64,000 nucleotides of DNA from Hyphomicrobium_A sp963817485 (GCA_963817485.1 CAWFOR010000005.1:248001-312000); one strand, 5' to 3'; numbered from the stretch's first letter, positions 47,161-56,344 are shown. Program-made: numbers and translations. The notes: a model not told the origin generated them from the letters alone.

Positions 47161-47254
47161 GGAAAGAGCTACCGGGACTTGCGACGATCCGGCAGGGATT
47201 GCACGGGGACTGAGTCAGCGGCACTGAGCCAGCAAGGGCACTGAGCTAGACGGA

Positions 47255-47989
47255 ATGGCGGCCGAGCCGACGATCGACTATGACACGCTGACCCAGGACG
47301 CCATGCGCGGCGTCGTGCGCACCGTGCTCACGCAAGCTGCCAAGTCGGGGCTGCCCGGCGACCATCATTTCTATATCTCGTTCGATACCTCGGCCTCGGG
47401 CGTCGTGCTGTCGAAGCGCCTGAAGGACAAATATCCCTCCGAGATGACGGTCGTGCTGCAGCACCGCTTCTGGGATCTTTCCGTCGACGACGACGGCTTT
47501 GAGGTGAAGCTGACGTTCGACGGCATCCCCGAGCGCCTCGTCGTGCCCTTCGCCGCAATCCGCGTGTTCTTCGATCCGAGCGTGCGCTACGGCCTGCAGT
47601 TCGAGGACCCGGACGTGGAGCCGGAGGCGGGCGAAGACATGAACCACCGCTTCGGCCGCGGCTCCGACCACGCCAACGGTGCCTCCCCGACGTTGCGCTC
47701 GACTGCGCCGAAGAAGCCGAAAGTGCCGCGCAAGAGCAAGTCCGAGAAGACCGCGCCCGTCATCGACAAGACCGAGAAGGCGCCCGTTGCCGAGAAGGTC
47801 GAGAAAGCGCCCGCAGCCGCGGCGCCGCGGCTCGCTGCCGTCCCCTCCAAGCCTGCCGACGACAAGATCAGGCGCGTCGAGGAGAAGGCGGCGGAAAAGG
47901 CGAGCGAGGGAAAGCGCAGCGACGACCGTCCGCGCCAGGACAACGGCGGCGCGCAGATCGTCAGCCTCGACGCCTTCCGCAAGAAGTAA
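47255..47989 (+). CDS. sspB: SspB-family ClpXP adaptor
   Basis: SspB tethers ssrA-tagged proteins to the ClpXP protease. The 244-residue product has the alphaproteobacterial SspB fold in its first 130 residues (LPGDHHFYISFDTSA, MTVVLQHRFWDLSVDDDGFE, VVPFAAIRVFFDPSVRYGLQF). A Lys/Ala/Pro/Glu-rich linker follows, and the end GAQIVSLDAFRKK is the ClpX-binding peptide. The gene sits just after ssrA, whose tag it recognises. Confidence 0.92.
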   Translation: MAAEPTIDYDTLTQDAMRGVVRTVLTQAAKSGLPGDHHFYISFDTSASGVVLSKRLKDKYPSEMTVVLQHRFWDLSVDDDGFEVKLTFDGIPERLVVPFAAIRVFFDPSVRYGLQFEDPDVEPEAGEDMNHRFGRGSDHANGASPTLRSTAPKKPKVPRKSKSEKTAPVIDKTEKAPVAEKVEKAPAAAAPRLAAVPSKPADDKIRRVEEKAAEKASEGKRSDDRPRQDNGGAQIVSLDAFRKK

Positions 47990-48013
47990 TCTCCGACCCT
48001 AACGCTCTCTCTC

Positions 48014-48066
48014 CGTCATCCCTGCGCAGGCGGGGACCCAGGCCATCTTTAGGTCCGGGATGATGG
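48014..48066. repeat. REP-like palindrome (CGTCATCCC family)
   Basis: CGTCATCCC at the left end pairs with GGGATGATG at the right end, with GCAGGCGGGGACCC inside. The related unit at 63162-63304 uses the same arms. It lies between the convergent ends of sspB and emrB. Confidence 0.55.
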
Positions 48067-48075
48067 GCGCGTGCA

Positions 48076-49710
48076 CTAGTGCGCGGGGGCTCCGGCGGCC
48101 TTGGGCTGGCGTACGAGAAGCGCCATCGCAGCGAGGCCCGCAAACAGCACCGTCAGCAGCAGGAAGGTGTCGGAGAACGCCAGCACGACGCCCTGCTTAT
48201 GCGCCATGCCGTACATCGCCTTCAGCGCCATCGCCTGCGCATCCGTGCCGTAGGCGGAGAACTTCGCGGTGAGCGCGTTCAGCGTCTCCATGGCCGGCAC
48301 GCGCGACCACGTGATCTGCTCGTGCAGGCGCGCCAGATGCAGGTCCGTGCGGTCATTGATCACCGTCTGCAGGCCGGCAAGCCCGAAGGCGCCGCCGAGG
48401 TTGCGCATCAGGTTGAACAGGCCGGAGGCGTTCTTGACGCGCTCGGGCGGCAGCGTGCCAAGCGAGATGTCGTTGATCGGGATGATCGACAGCATGAGGC
48501 CGATGCCGCGGAAAATCTGCGGCCACAGCAGCTCGTAGAAATCCCAGTCGCTGGTGATCCAGGTCATCCACCAGGTGCCGACGGCGAAGAACAGGAAGCC
48601 CGCCATCAGCATGAGGCGCTTGTCGACGTAGGGCATGAGGCGCCCGGCAATGGGCGCGGTCAGGAACATGGCGATGCCCGAGACGAACAGCGTCTCGCCG
48701 ATCATCAGCGCGTTGTAGCCGCGGATCTGCGCCAGATAGACGGGGAAGAGGTAGGTGAGCCCGTAGAGGCCGATGCCGAGCACGAACGAGAACAGCGATC
48801 CGATCGCGAAATTGCGGTTGGAGTAGGCGGACAGGTCGACGATCGGCGAGCGCGCGGTCAGCACGCGGGCAAAGAAGACGACCGCCGAGATGCCGGCGAC
48901 CCAGGCGAGCGTCAGCACCGTATTGTCGCCGAACCAGTCGTTGCGCGGGCCTTCCTCCAGCACGTACTCGAGCGAGCCGAGGAAGCCGGCCATCGCCAAG
49001 AGGCCCGTCCAGTCGAAGTTGTCGAATAGCGAGTAGTCGGGCTTGTCGAAATCGATGAGCGCAAGCGCGGCGACCGTGACGAGGATGCCCGGCACCACGT
49101 TGATGAAGAACAGCCAGTGCCACGACAAGGCATCCGTGAGATAGCCGCCGACCGTCGGCCCGATGGTCGGCGCCAGCGTCGCCACGAGGCCGATCATCGG
49201 CGTGATCAAGTTCATGCGCGAGCGCGGGAAGATGAGGTAGGCGGAGGCGAACACGGTCGGGATCATGCCGCCGCCGATGAAACCCTGGATGGCGCGCCAG
49301 ACGATCATCTCCTCGATCGACGACGACAGCCCGCACATGAGGCTCGCGGCGGAGAAGCCGGCAGCCGAGATCGCAAACAGGGTGCGCGTGCCGAGTGCGC
49401 GCGAGAGAAACCCCGACAGCGGGATCATGACGACCTCGGAGATGAGGTAGGCCGTCTGCACCCAGGTGATTTCGTTGGAGCTTGCCGCCAGCCCCGCCTG
49501 GATCTCCGTCAGCGACGCCGACACGATCTGGATGTCGAGGATCGCCATGAACATGCCGAAGACCATGGCAAGGAAAGCGGCGAGCCGGCGCGGATCGATA
49601 CGATCCGCGGCAGCGCCGGGGGGAGCGCTTGCGGCTCGCCGCTGCGGTGCCCCGGGGGGAGGGCCTGGGGGCACCGTGTCGGATGTTGTGGTTGTGGTCA
49701 TATCGGCCAT
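48076..49710 (-). CDS. emrB: EmrB-type multidrug efflux transporter (MFS, DHA2)
   Basis: A 14-helix drug/proton antiporter of 544 residues. FMAILDIQIVSASLTEIQAG and WVQTAYLISEVVMIPLSG are the DHA2 family signatures at helices 1 and 2; MPTV-like motif C appears as GPTVGGYLTD. The Pro/Ala-rich first 40 residues are cytoplasmic. It lies 20 bases downstream of emrA. With an outer-membrane TolC-like protein it would form a tripartite pump; no tolC is in the window. Confidence 0.9.
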   Translation of the reverse strand: MADMTTTTTSDTVPPGPPPGAPQRRAASAPPGAAADRIDPRRLAAFLAMVFGMFMAILDIQIVSASLTEIQAGLAASSNEITWVQTAYLISEVVMIPLSGFLSRALGTRTLFAISAAGFSAASLMCGLSSSIEEMIVWRAIQGFIGGGMIPTVFASAYLIFPRSRMNLITPMIGLVATLAPTIGPTVGGYLTDALSWHWLFFINVVPGILVTVAALALIDFDKPDYSLFDNFDWTGLLAMAGFLGSLEYVLEEGPRNDWFGDNTVLTLAWVAGISAVVFFARVLTARSPIVDLSAYSNRNFAIGSLFSFVLGIGLYGLTYLFPVYLAQIRGYNALMIGETLFVSGIAMFLTAPIAGRLMPYVDKRLMLMAGFLFFAVGTWWMTWITSDWDFYELLWPQIFRGIGLMLSIIPINDISLGTLPPERVKNASGLFNLMRNLGGAFGLAGLQTVINDRTDLHLARLHEQITWSRVPAMETLNALTAKFSAYGTDAQAMALKAMYGMAHKQGVVLAFSDTFLLLTVLFAGLAAMALLVRQPKAAGAPAH

Positions 49711-49730
49711 AAAAAGCCCCGTTCAAGGCG

Positions 49731-51038
49731 TCAGTCGGCGTCGCCCGCCACCTGCGCCGGCGCACGCTCCATCGCGCCCTTGGTGTTAACGCTGACGACG
49801 ACCGACATGCCGGGCCGCAGCAGCTCCTGCGTTCTCAGCGTCGCCGGCACCTCGATGCGCACAGCGAGGCGCTGCACGACCTTGGTGAAGTTGCCGGTGG
49901 CGTTGTCGGGCGGCAGCAGCGAGAACACCGAGCCCGAGGCCGGTGCCACGCTCGCGACGCGGCCCTTGATGTCGTGATCGGGGAGCGCGTCGACGGCAAC
50001 GGTCACCGACTGCCCGGGCCGCATGCCGGAAAGTTGCGTCTCCTTGAAGTTGGCGTCGATGTAGACGTCGTGCAGCGGCACCAGGCTCGCGAGCCGCTGG
50101 CCCGGCTGCACATAATCACCGCTTTGCACCGCGCGATTGCCGATGACGCCGTCGAAGGGCGCACGGATCACGGCGAACGACAGATCGCGATCGGCCTTGG
50201 CGAGCGCCGTCTGGAACTGCTTGAGGGTTCGCTGCGCCTCCTGCTGCTGCGCCTTCAGCACGGCAACGTTCGCTTGCGCCGCGGTCACGCCGGCTTCGGC
50301 CCCCTGCACGGCGGCGACGGACTGATCGCGGTTTGCCTGCGCCTGCTCGAGCGCCTGGCGGCTCGCAAACTCGTGCCCGGCGAGGGACTGCTGGCGCGCG
50401 AGCTCGAGCTCGGCGCGGGTCGCGCCCGCCTTGGCGGAGGCGAGCTGCGCATTCGCCTGCGCGACGCCCGACTCTTGCACTGCGATCTGCTTGCCGATGC
50501 GCTCGATGGTCGCCTGCTCGATCGCGACGTTGTCGCGCGCCGTCTCGGCCGCGAGCGTGTAGTCGCCGTCGTCGATGCGCGCGATGACATCGCCCGCCTT
50601 CACCTCGGCGTTGTCGGTGACGTCGACGGACGCGAGGTATCCCGGGATCTTGGCCGCGAGCGTTGCGGTGTGGGCGCCGACGTAGGCATCGTCGGTGGTC
50701 TGGAGGAAACGGCCGACGGTCCACCAATAGTGGCCGTACCAGGAGCCGAGCGCGAGGACGAGCAAGGCGCCAAAGCCGAGAATGAGCTTGCGACTGGAAC
50801 GGCGCGTCCCCTGCGGCGCGGCAACGGCCGGCGCGGCGGGGCTCGCCACGGGCGGCGCCTCGGCCGGCTGGTCGGCAGTGTCGGGCGCGCGCGCGACGGT
50901 CGCGTCGGGGGTGGCCGGGACCTCGCGCACCAAGCGCGGGGCGGCGCTCGCTGCAGCCGAGGTCAACGTCGGATTGGGTTGTAGCGTCTCGGTCCCCTCG
51001 ACCGCTCGCAAAGCGCCCCTATCGCGATGCCTGAACAT
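49731..51038 (-). CDS. emrA: EmrA-type membrane fusion protein (HlyD family)
   Basis: The periplasmic adaptor of the EmrB pump, 435 residues. A Pro/Ala-rich cytoplasmic lead of about 80 residues precedes the anchor KLILGFGALLVLALGSW. The motif TTDDAYVGAHTATLAAKIPG marks the start of the lipoyl half-motif, a long helical hairpin follows (about 170-270), and the second lipoyl and barrel part has FAVIRAPFDGVIGNR and LVPLHDVYIDANFKETQ. It diverges from the TetR gene across two operator palindromes. Confidence 0.9.
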   Translation of the reverse strand: MFRHRDRGALRAVEGTETLQPNPTLTSAAASAAPRLVREVPATPDATVARAPDTADQPAEAPPVASPAAPAVAAPQGTRRSSRKLILGFGALLVLALGSWYGHYWWTVGRFLQTTDDAYVGAHTATLAAKIPGYLASVDVTDNAEVKAGDVIARIDDGDYTLAAETARDNVAIEQATIERIGKQIAVQESGVAQANAQLASAKAGATRAELELARQQSLAGHEFASRQALEQAQANRDQSVAAVQGAEAGVTAAQANVAVLKAQQQEAQRTLKQFQTALAKADRDLSFAVIRAPFDGVIGNRAVQSGDYVQPGQRLASLVPLHDVYIDANFKETQLSGMRPGQSVTVAVDALPDHDIKGRVASVAPASGSVFSLLPPDNATGNFTKVVQRLAVRIEVPATLRTQELLRPGMSVVVSVNTKGAMERAPAQVAGDAD

Positions 51039-51083
51039 TTGTCTCTCCCGAAAAAGTCCCCGAAAACTCTCGCCACCGGATTT

Positions 51084-51100
51084 GACTGAACCGTTCGGTC
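51084..51100. promoter_or_regulatory. TetR-type operator, copy 1
   Basis: GACTGAACCGTTCGGTC is a near-perfect inverted repeat in the emrA-tetR spacer, 46 bases ahead of emrA. It differs by one base from copy 2. Confidence 0.8.
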
Positions 51101-51140
51101 AACGCTTGACTTAGCGCGTGTGTTCCCTTACGTCAATAGC

Positions 51141-51157
51141 GACCGAACCGTTCGGTC
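51141..51157. promoter_or_regulatory. TetR-type operator, copy 2
   Basis: GACCGAACCGTTCGGTC is an almost perfect palindrome 39 bases ahead of the regulator start and 57 bases from copy 1. The pair should let the regulator control both the pump and itself. Confidence 0.82.
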
Positions 51158-51195
51158 AAATTGTAGCAATACGGTCCCACGCCAGAAGGCCGGCA

Positions 51196-51838
51196 ATGAC
51201 CACAGCCCCCGCTCGCCGCCCGTTTGTCGCTCCTGTCGGCGAGGAAAACGCCAAGCGGCGCCAGATCATCGCGGGCGCGAGGGCGCTGTTCCTGGCCCAG
51301 GGCTTCGACGGCGCCAGCATGGACGCGATCGCGCGCAAGGCCGGCGTGTCGAAGGGCACGCTCTACGTCTATTTCGAGAGCAAGGAGCAGCTGTTTGAGG
51401 CCATCGTCGAGGACGAGCGCGGCGCGCAGGCCGAGCAGATCTTCGCACTCGACGCAGACAACCGCGACGTTGCCGCCGTACTGACCAACCTCGGCACGGC
51501 CTACGCCCGCTTCCTGTGCCAGCCGGCGAAGGCGTCCGCGCTGCGCACCGTCATCGCCATCGCCGAGCGCATGCCGGAGCTCGGACGCAAGTTCTACGAG
51601 TTCGGACCCAAGTGCGGCATCGAGCGGCTGGCGGCGTACCTCACGGCCCAGTGCGAGGCCGGCGTGCTCGCGGTCGACGACTGCGAGGTCGCCGCCGCGC
51701 AGTTCCTCGAACTCCTGCCAGTCGACGATGTTCAAGCCGGTGATGTTCGGCTCCGGCGCGGCGCCGACGGATGAGCGCATCGCGCACGTCGTCGGCACCG
51801 CCGTCCGCACGTTTCTCGCCGCCTACGCGAGACGCTAG
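51196..51838 (+). CDS. TetR/AcrR-family regulator of the Emr pump (one apparent +1 frameshift)
   Basis: A 213-residue repressor when joined. The N-terminal helix-turn-helix reads RRQIIAGARALFLAQGFDGA then IARKAGVSKGTLYVYFESKE, the TetR signature. The C-terminal ligand domain breaks near 51714-51715: dropping one C turns the frame into LCQSTMFKPVMFG and carries it to a TAG at 51838, whereas the unshifted frame ends early at 51774. The gene diverges from emrA, with two operators in between. The inducer is unknown. Confidence 0.87.
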
Positions 51839-51875
51839 CGCACGAGCGCTCGTGACCTTCCCACCAGATGAATTC

Positions 51876-52343
51876 CTATTTGCTCGCGGGCGCGAAGTCT
51901 TGATTGCTTACGGGTGGCGCCGTCGGCCGCTTGATCTTGATGAACGCGTGCGCTGCCGCCGTATGGCAGGCGTTGCAGGCCGCGGTCAGCACGTCGAAGG
52001 CGCGCGTGAATTCGCTTCTGTCCTGGGCCTCGACGGCCTTTGCCAGACCCGATAGCGGCGCATCGAGGTTCGCCTTGATCATGGCCGCTACAGGAATGCC
52101 CTCGTGAGTTGGATGCAACCTTGTCGCGTCTTCGAGCCCTTCCTTGATCTCGTCGAGCTCGAATGCGGCCAGATCCCAGTTTTGGGCGTCGCCGGCAAAC
52201 CAGAGTTTCGCGTGCCGCATCTGCGTCGCACTCATGAACTCGCCAAATCCCGGCAGATAAGCGTCCGAGGCAGAGCGATCCGCAGCGCCCACAGCTCCCG
52301 CAACCGCTAGACTGAGGACGGCGAACATAGCAAACGTCTTCAT
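51876..52343 (-). CDS. Exported cytochrome c-type protein
   Basis: A 155-residue product with a signal peptide (TFAMFAVLSLAVAGAVGAA). Near the C-terminus CNACHTAAAHAF supplies one heme c attachment site (CxxCH). The remainder is helical, with LPGFGEFMSATQMRHAKLWF and an EFTRAFDVLTAACNACH segment, so it may be a four-helix cytochrome c'-like fold with the heme site in the last helix. GGAGA precedes the ATG at 52343. The redox partner is unknown. Confidence 0.75.
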   Translation of the reverse strand: MKTFAMFAVLSLAVAGAVGAADRSASDAYLPGFGEFMSATQMRHAKLWFAGDAQNWDLAAFELDEIKEGLEDATRLHPTHEGIPVAAMIKANLDAPLSGLAKAVEAQDRSEFTRAFDVLTAACNACHTAAAHAFIKIKRPTAPPVSNQDFAPASK

Positions 52344-52457
52344 GGCGTCTCCTTCTACCGGCTCGAGGGCCCCCTTGCCCGCGCCCGAAGCGGTATCCAT
52401 TAAGATCGACTTGGCAGCCTGACAAAGACATCGACGAAGAAATTCGAGGAGGCTCCG

Positions 52458-53330
52458 ATGTACGCCTGGGGAAGGATAGCCTTGATCAGCGTGATTGCAG
52501 CCGCCGCCTCGCTTGCCGCGCTCGCGGAGAGCGTCGTGACCCCCGATACCGTCACCTTCCCCAGCGCTGACCAGAAGACGACGCTCACCGGTTACGTGTT
52601 CCGCCCGCCGCATAGGGGAACCGAGCGGCTTCCCGCCGTCGTCATGATGCACGGGCGCGCCGGCGCCTACTCCTCGCTTGCCGACGGCACCTACGATGCG
52701 ACGACGCTGTCGAAACGCCACAAGTTCTGGGGCGAGACGCTGGCCCGCGAGGGCTATCTCGCGATCCTCGTCGACGGCTTCGGGCCGCGCGGCTACCCGC
52801 ACGGCTTCCCGCAGCACAGCTACGGCGACCGCCCCCCTGAGCTCGACGAGACGACGGTGCGCCCGCTCGACGCCTACGGCGCGCTCGCCTACCTGCGCAC
52901 GCGACCCGACGTCGACCCCAAGGCAATCGCGCTACTCGGCTGGTCGAACGGCGGCAGCGCCACGCTTGCGGCCATGGCGGCCGATACGCCGGCACTTCCC
53001 CAAGCGAGCGTCGAAACGGGCTTCCGCGGCGCCCTCGCCTTCTATCCGGCGTGCGGGCTCAAGGGAAAATTCGACGACGGCTATCTGCCGTATGCGCCCG
53101 TGCGCGTGTTCATCGGCGCGGCCGACGAGGAGGTGTCGCCCAAGCGTTGCGAGGACCTCGTCGAGAAAAGCGAGATGAAGGGCGGCGACATCAAGATCTC
53201 GGTCTATCCGGGCGCCACCCACGACTTCGACGATCCCGGCCGCAAGCGCGCGAGCGTCGACGCCAACGCGGATGCGGTGAGCGACGCGGTGCCGAAGGCG
53301 CTGCGGTTCCTGGGCGAGCGGCTGCGCTGA
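52458..53330 (+). CDS. Exported dienelactone hydrolase-family protein
   Basis: A 290-residue alpha/beta hydrolase with a signal peptide (ALISVIAAAASLAALAES). The nucleophile is the serine of LLGWSNGGSATL, the acid lies in IGAADEEVSP and the histidine in PGATHDFDDPGRK. The oxyanion region is VVMMHGRAGAYSS. The family includes dienelactone hydrolases and many esterases; the true substrate cannot be told. GGAGG precedes the ATG. Confidence 0.85.
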   Translation: MYAWGRIALISVIAAAASLAALAESVVTPDTVTFPSADQKTTLTGYVFRPPHRGTERLPAVVMMHGRAGAYSSLADGTYDATTLSKRHKFWGETLAREGYLAILVDGFGPRGYPHGFPQHSYGDRPPELDETTVRPLDAYGALAYLRTRPDVDPKAIALLGWSNGGSATLAAMAADTPALPQASVETGFRGALAFYPACGLKGKFDDGYLPYAPVRVFIGAADEEVSPKRCEDLVEKSEMKGGDIKISVYPGATHDFDDPGRKRASVDANADAVSDAVPKALRFLGERLR

Positions 53331-53374
53331 AAGAAGAACGGGCGGAGCATTCCTGCCGCCGCCCGTTATGTCGA

Positions 53375-55090
53375 TCACCAGAACTGGAAGACCGGACCGC
53401 GATAACCACCGCCGCGGCCGCGCCTGCCGTAGTTGTCACCCCAGCCGCCACCGCCGCCCCAGTAGTAGTCGTCGTAATATTCAGGCCGCGGCTTCGGGCG
53501 CATCTTGATGCCGCCCTGCGGCTCGCCGCTGATCAGCACCACGAAGTCGGTCTGCTTGCCCGTCTCCTTGTGCGCCGGCTCGTCCGACACGATGAGCGAG
53601 GAGCCCGGCAGCACAAGCTCGGAGATGCGCTCGACGACGTCCTGCGGGATCGTTATGCGATCGAGTGCGGCGCCGGTGGCGGCGGCGTCGGTCGGTGTGG
53701 CATCGGCGGAGCGCCCCGCGTCGCGGTGCTCGGTGCGGCGCGGGCGGCGCCAGTCGTCGTCGTAGTAATTGTCGTCGCCGCTGCGGTCGCCCGCATCGTC
53801 GCCATCGCCCGCGCGGCGGCCGCCGATGGAAACCACGTTCCAGCGCATCGCGTCGTTGCCGTCGGCGTAGTCGACGGCCGTAATGATATGCGTGCCGATC
53901 GGCTTATCGGGATCGCGGATGGTCACCGGGCCCTCGTAGATCGGCTCGAAGGCCTGGCGGATGTAAATCTTCTGCGTGGCGCGGCTGATGAACACCGACA
54001 CCGGCGACATCTTACGCTGGGCGCCGCGGGCCTCCGCGATCAGCGCCGTCCTGGTGGCTTCGGCGGCCTTAGCATCGGCGACCGACCGCTCGTAGTCGTC
54101 GATCTTCGGCTGGAACTCGGCCTTGGCGGCCTCGAACTTCGCGGTCGTCTCGGCGAGCTTGGCGGTGGCCTTGTCCTTATCCGCCTGAGCTTTCTGCTTT
54201 GCCGTGTCCGACGTCGCCTTGGAAAGATCGTGGTCGGCGTCGGCGACATCCTCCCCGGCGCGCTTCTTCGCTGTTTCGGCGACGCGCAGAGCTTTCACGG
54301 CAGTCGCGCGCTCGGCGGATTTCTGCTTGGCGATGAGGCGTAGGGCGTCCGCCTTCTTGCCCGCCTCGTCGGCTTGCGCGGACTTGGCCGCGATGATCGC
54401 CTGCAACTGCGCTGCGCGGTTGGCAAGCACCGGCGGCAGCTCGGCCGGAGGCGGCGCACCGAGCTTCATCTGGTCCCCGGTCTCGCTCGCCGCGACCTGT
54501 TGCGACGTTTTCGTCAGCACCGCGGGTGCATCTGCGAGCGGCGCCGGCTTGAACAGCAACGGATGCGTGATTGTCGTGGGCGCCACATCGTAGCGCGAGA
54601 CGACCACGCGCAGACCGAGCTTGGTCAGCGGAAACAGCCGCTGAGCGAACTCATAGGGCAGGCGAATGCAGCCATGCGAAGCCGGATAGCCCGGCAGCGC
54701 GCCCGCGTGCATGGCGACGCCCGTCCAGGTAATGCGCTGCATGAACGGCATGGCCGCGTCATCGTAGCGGTTGGAGTAGTGCTCGGCCTCTTTCTGCAAC
54801 ACCGAGTATATGCCGACCGGCGTCTCGTAGCCGGTCTGGCCGCTGGAGACCGGCGAATGCAAAATGGCGCCGTCCTTATCGTAGATGGTAACCCGCTGAT
54901 CTTTCAGCGAAACGAGCGCCAGGAGCGGCGTGCTCATGGGCCGCGTGACTTGCGTCGCTTGCGGCTCGCCCGGATCTGGCTGCGCGCGCCGCGCGGCGGC
55001 GGGATCGGCAAAGCTCACGGCAGCGAGCAGGGAGATGGCGGCGACGGGGAGAGCGGCGAGCCGAGCTTTGGTCGGCCGGGCGGCGATCAT
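53375..55090 (-). CDS. L,D-transpeptidase with long coiled coil and Gly/Tyr-rich tail
   Basis: A 571-residue periplasmic protein. After a signal peptide (LPVAAISLLAAVSF) comes a YkuD domain (about residues 55-170) with GVAMHAGALPGYPASHGCIR, including the catalytic His and Cys. Residues about 230-370 form a Lys/Ala/Glu coiled coil. A second stretch (MSPVSVFISRATQKIYIRQ, GPVTIRDPDKPIGTHI) looks like the first half of another YkuD domain but lacks the cysteine motif. The last 50 residues are rich in Gly, Tyr and Arg. The catalytic half may crosslink peptidoglycan while the coil spans the periplasm. Confidence 0.85.
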   Translation of the reverse strand: MIAARPTKARLAALPVAAISLLAAVSFADPAAARRAQPDPGEPQATQVTRPMSTPLLALVSLKDQRVTIYDKDGAILHSPVSSGQTGYETPVGIYSVLQKEAEHYSNRYDDAAMPFMQRITWTGVAMHAGALPGYPASHGCIRLPYEFAQRLFPLTKLGLRVVVSRYDVAPTTITHPLLFKPAPLADAPAVLTKTSQQVAASETGDQMKLGAPPPAELPPVLANRAAQLQAIIAAKSAQADEAGKKADALRLIAKQKSAERATAVKALRVAETAKKRAGEDVADADHDLSKATSDTAKQKAQADKDKATAKLAETTAKFEAAKAEFQPKIDDYERSVADAKAAEATRTALIAEARGAQRKMSPVSVFISRATQKIYIRQAFEPIYEGPVTIRDPDKPIGTHIITAVDYADGNDAMRWNVVSIGGRRAGDGDDAGDRSGDDNYYDDDWRRPRRTEHRDAGRSADATPTDAAATGAALDRITIPQDVVERISELVLPGSSLIVSDEPAHKETGKQTDFVVLISGEPQGGIKMRPKPRPEYYDDYYWGGGGGWGDNYGRRGRGGGYRGPVFQFW

Positions 55091-55346
55091 GTCTGAACCC
55101 TTGCGATATGGCCCGTTCGGAAGCGGGAGACCCAATTTAGCGACTGAAGCCTAAACTCTGCTTACCGCCGATCCGATCCCGGGACGGTTCTGGCTCAGGC
55201 GCTAAACGGTGTGGCAGCAACAACCATCAGAGGTGAGGTTTGCGGCCATTTTGGGCAAGGGGAGCCGTGCGAGCGGCGCTGTGCCGCGGAGTTGGTTTCG
55301 GCCGTACTCCTTTTGGTGCCGGATCACGCCGCCTTTTTGCGCCGGG

Positions 55347-55595
55347 TCACGTTGACGGCGCCTGCGCGAGGAGCCGCGAGGCGAGCGACCACACCACCGC
55401 GACCAGGGCCCCCACGCCGAAGCCCGCCGCCGCGACGAAGACGACGTTGGGCAGCGGCTCGGCGATCAGCCGCCCGAAGGCGGATGGCGAGCCGTCGGTC
55501 GAGCTCAGGACCAGGCTGGCAACCGAGATGCCCGCTCCAAGCGCGCCGAACGCGAGAAGAGGAAGGGCGGATCGGATATGAAACACCTCGGTCAC
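55347..55595 (-). CDS. Small membrane protein, unknown
   Basis: An 82-residue product if translation starts at the GTG at 55595 (MTEVFHIRSALPLLAFG). Two hydrophobic helices are clear (ALPLLAFGALGAGISVASLVL and PNVVFVAAAGFGVGALVAVV). The frame is open upstream into the TIGR02300 gene but reads as shadow sequence there. Start and reality are moderately uncertain. Confidence 0.5.
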   Translation of the reverse strand: MTEVFHIRSALPLLAFGALGAGISVASLVLSSTDGSPSAFGRLIAEPLPNVVFVAAAGFGVGALVAVVWSLASRLLAQAPST

Positions 55596-55644
55596 CAAAG
55601 GTTGGAGCTGAATTGCGTATCCGATCGGCCGCCGGGGTTTGCGC

Positions 55645-56007
55645 TCACCCCTTCTCGCTTTCGGTGACGGACGGGTCGACAATGACCTCGCCGTCGTCTT
55701 CCTCGAGCTCGAGAACGGAATCGGACTCTTCCGCGTCGATCTTGGTATCGGCCTCGTCGGCATCGTCCGCGACCACCACTTCGACCGCCTCGGCCACGAC
55801 CGCCGGCTGCAGGCTCGGGCGATGGAACGGACTGCGCGGCTTCCTGACCGGGCTCTCCAGCGAAATCTCGCGCACGGGGGGCGGTATGAAGGCGGACTGA
55901 CAGATCGGGCACTTGATGGGGCTGCGCATGAGATCGTAGAAGCGCGCGCCGCACTCCTCGTTCTGGCACGTTCGCTTGGTGCCGCGCTGTTGCGTGTGGA
56001 CTGCCAT
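55645..56007 (-). CDS. TIGR02300 family zinc-ribbon-like protein
   Basis: A 120-residue protein typical of alphaproteobacteria. The N-terminal part has two Cys pairs: KRTCQNEECGARFYDL and SPIKCPICQSAF, suggesting a zinc ribbon. The second half is very acidic (DDADEADTKIDAEESD and LELEEDDGE). The function is unknown. AGGTGAGC precedes the ATG at 56007; a GTG at 56013 is also possible. Confidence 0.85.
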   Translation of the reverse strand: MAVHTQQRGTKRTCQNEECGARFYDLMRSPIKCPICQSAFIPPPVREISLESPVRKPRSPFHRPSLQPAVVAEAVEVVVADDADEADTKIDAEESDSVLELEEDDGEVIVDPSVTESEKG

Positions 56008-56114
56008 GCTCACCTCTTCCTATTGGTTGCTATTGGCGGGATGCAGGGCCGTGCATCCCGCGTTTGTGGTAGCCTTCATCTCAATGACCCCCGCATCTCT
56101 GCAAAGGATCTTCG

Positions 56115-56324
56115 ATGGACGAGCCTACGAACGACCGCGCCGCGCTCGGACGCCTGGCCAAGGCCTTGGCTTTCATCTGCGGCGCAGATCACCCGACGAC
56201 GGTCGCGCTGCGGGCGGCTTCCGAGAGCGGGAGCGCGCGGGACATCAAGGCCGCGCGCGCGCTGTTCCTCAAGTTGAAGCCGAGCGACCGCCGGGCTGCA
56301 CTGACGATGAGCCAGGAGGATTGA
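56115..56324 (+). CDS. Small hypothetical protein
   Basis: A 69-residue helical protein (RAALGRLAKALAFICGADHP, IKAARALFLKLKPSDRRAAL) without signal or membrane segment. AAAGGATC lies ahead of the ATG. I do not recognise it; coding character is fair and it does not overlap other genes. Confidence 0.5.
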   Translation: MDEPTNDRAALGRLAKALAFICGADHPTTVALRAASESGSARDIKAARALFLKLKPSDRRAALTMSQED

Positions 56325-56344
56325 TCCCGGCGCAATCGCGACAC

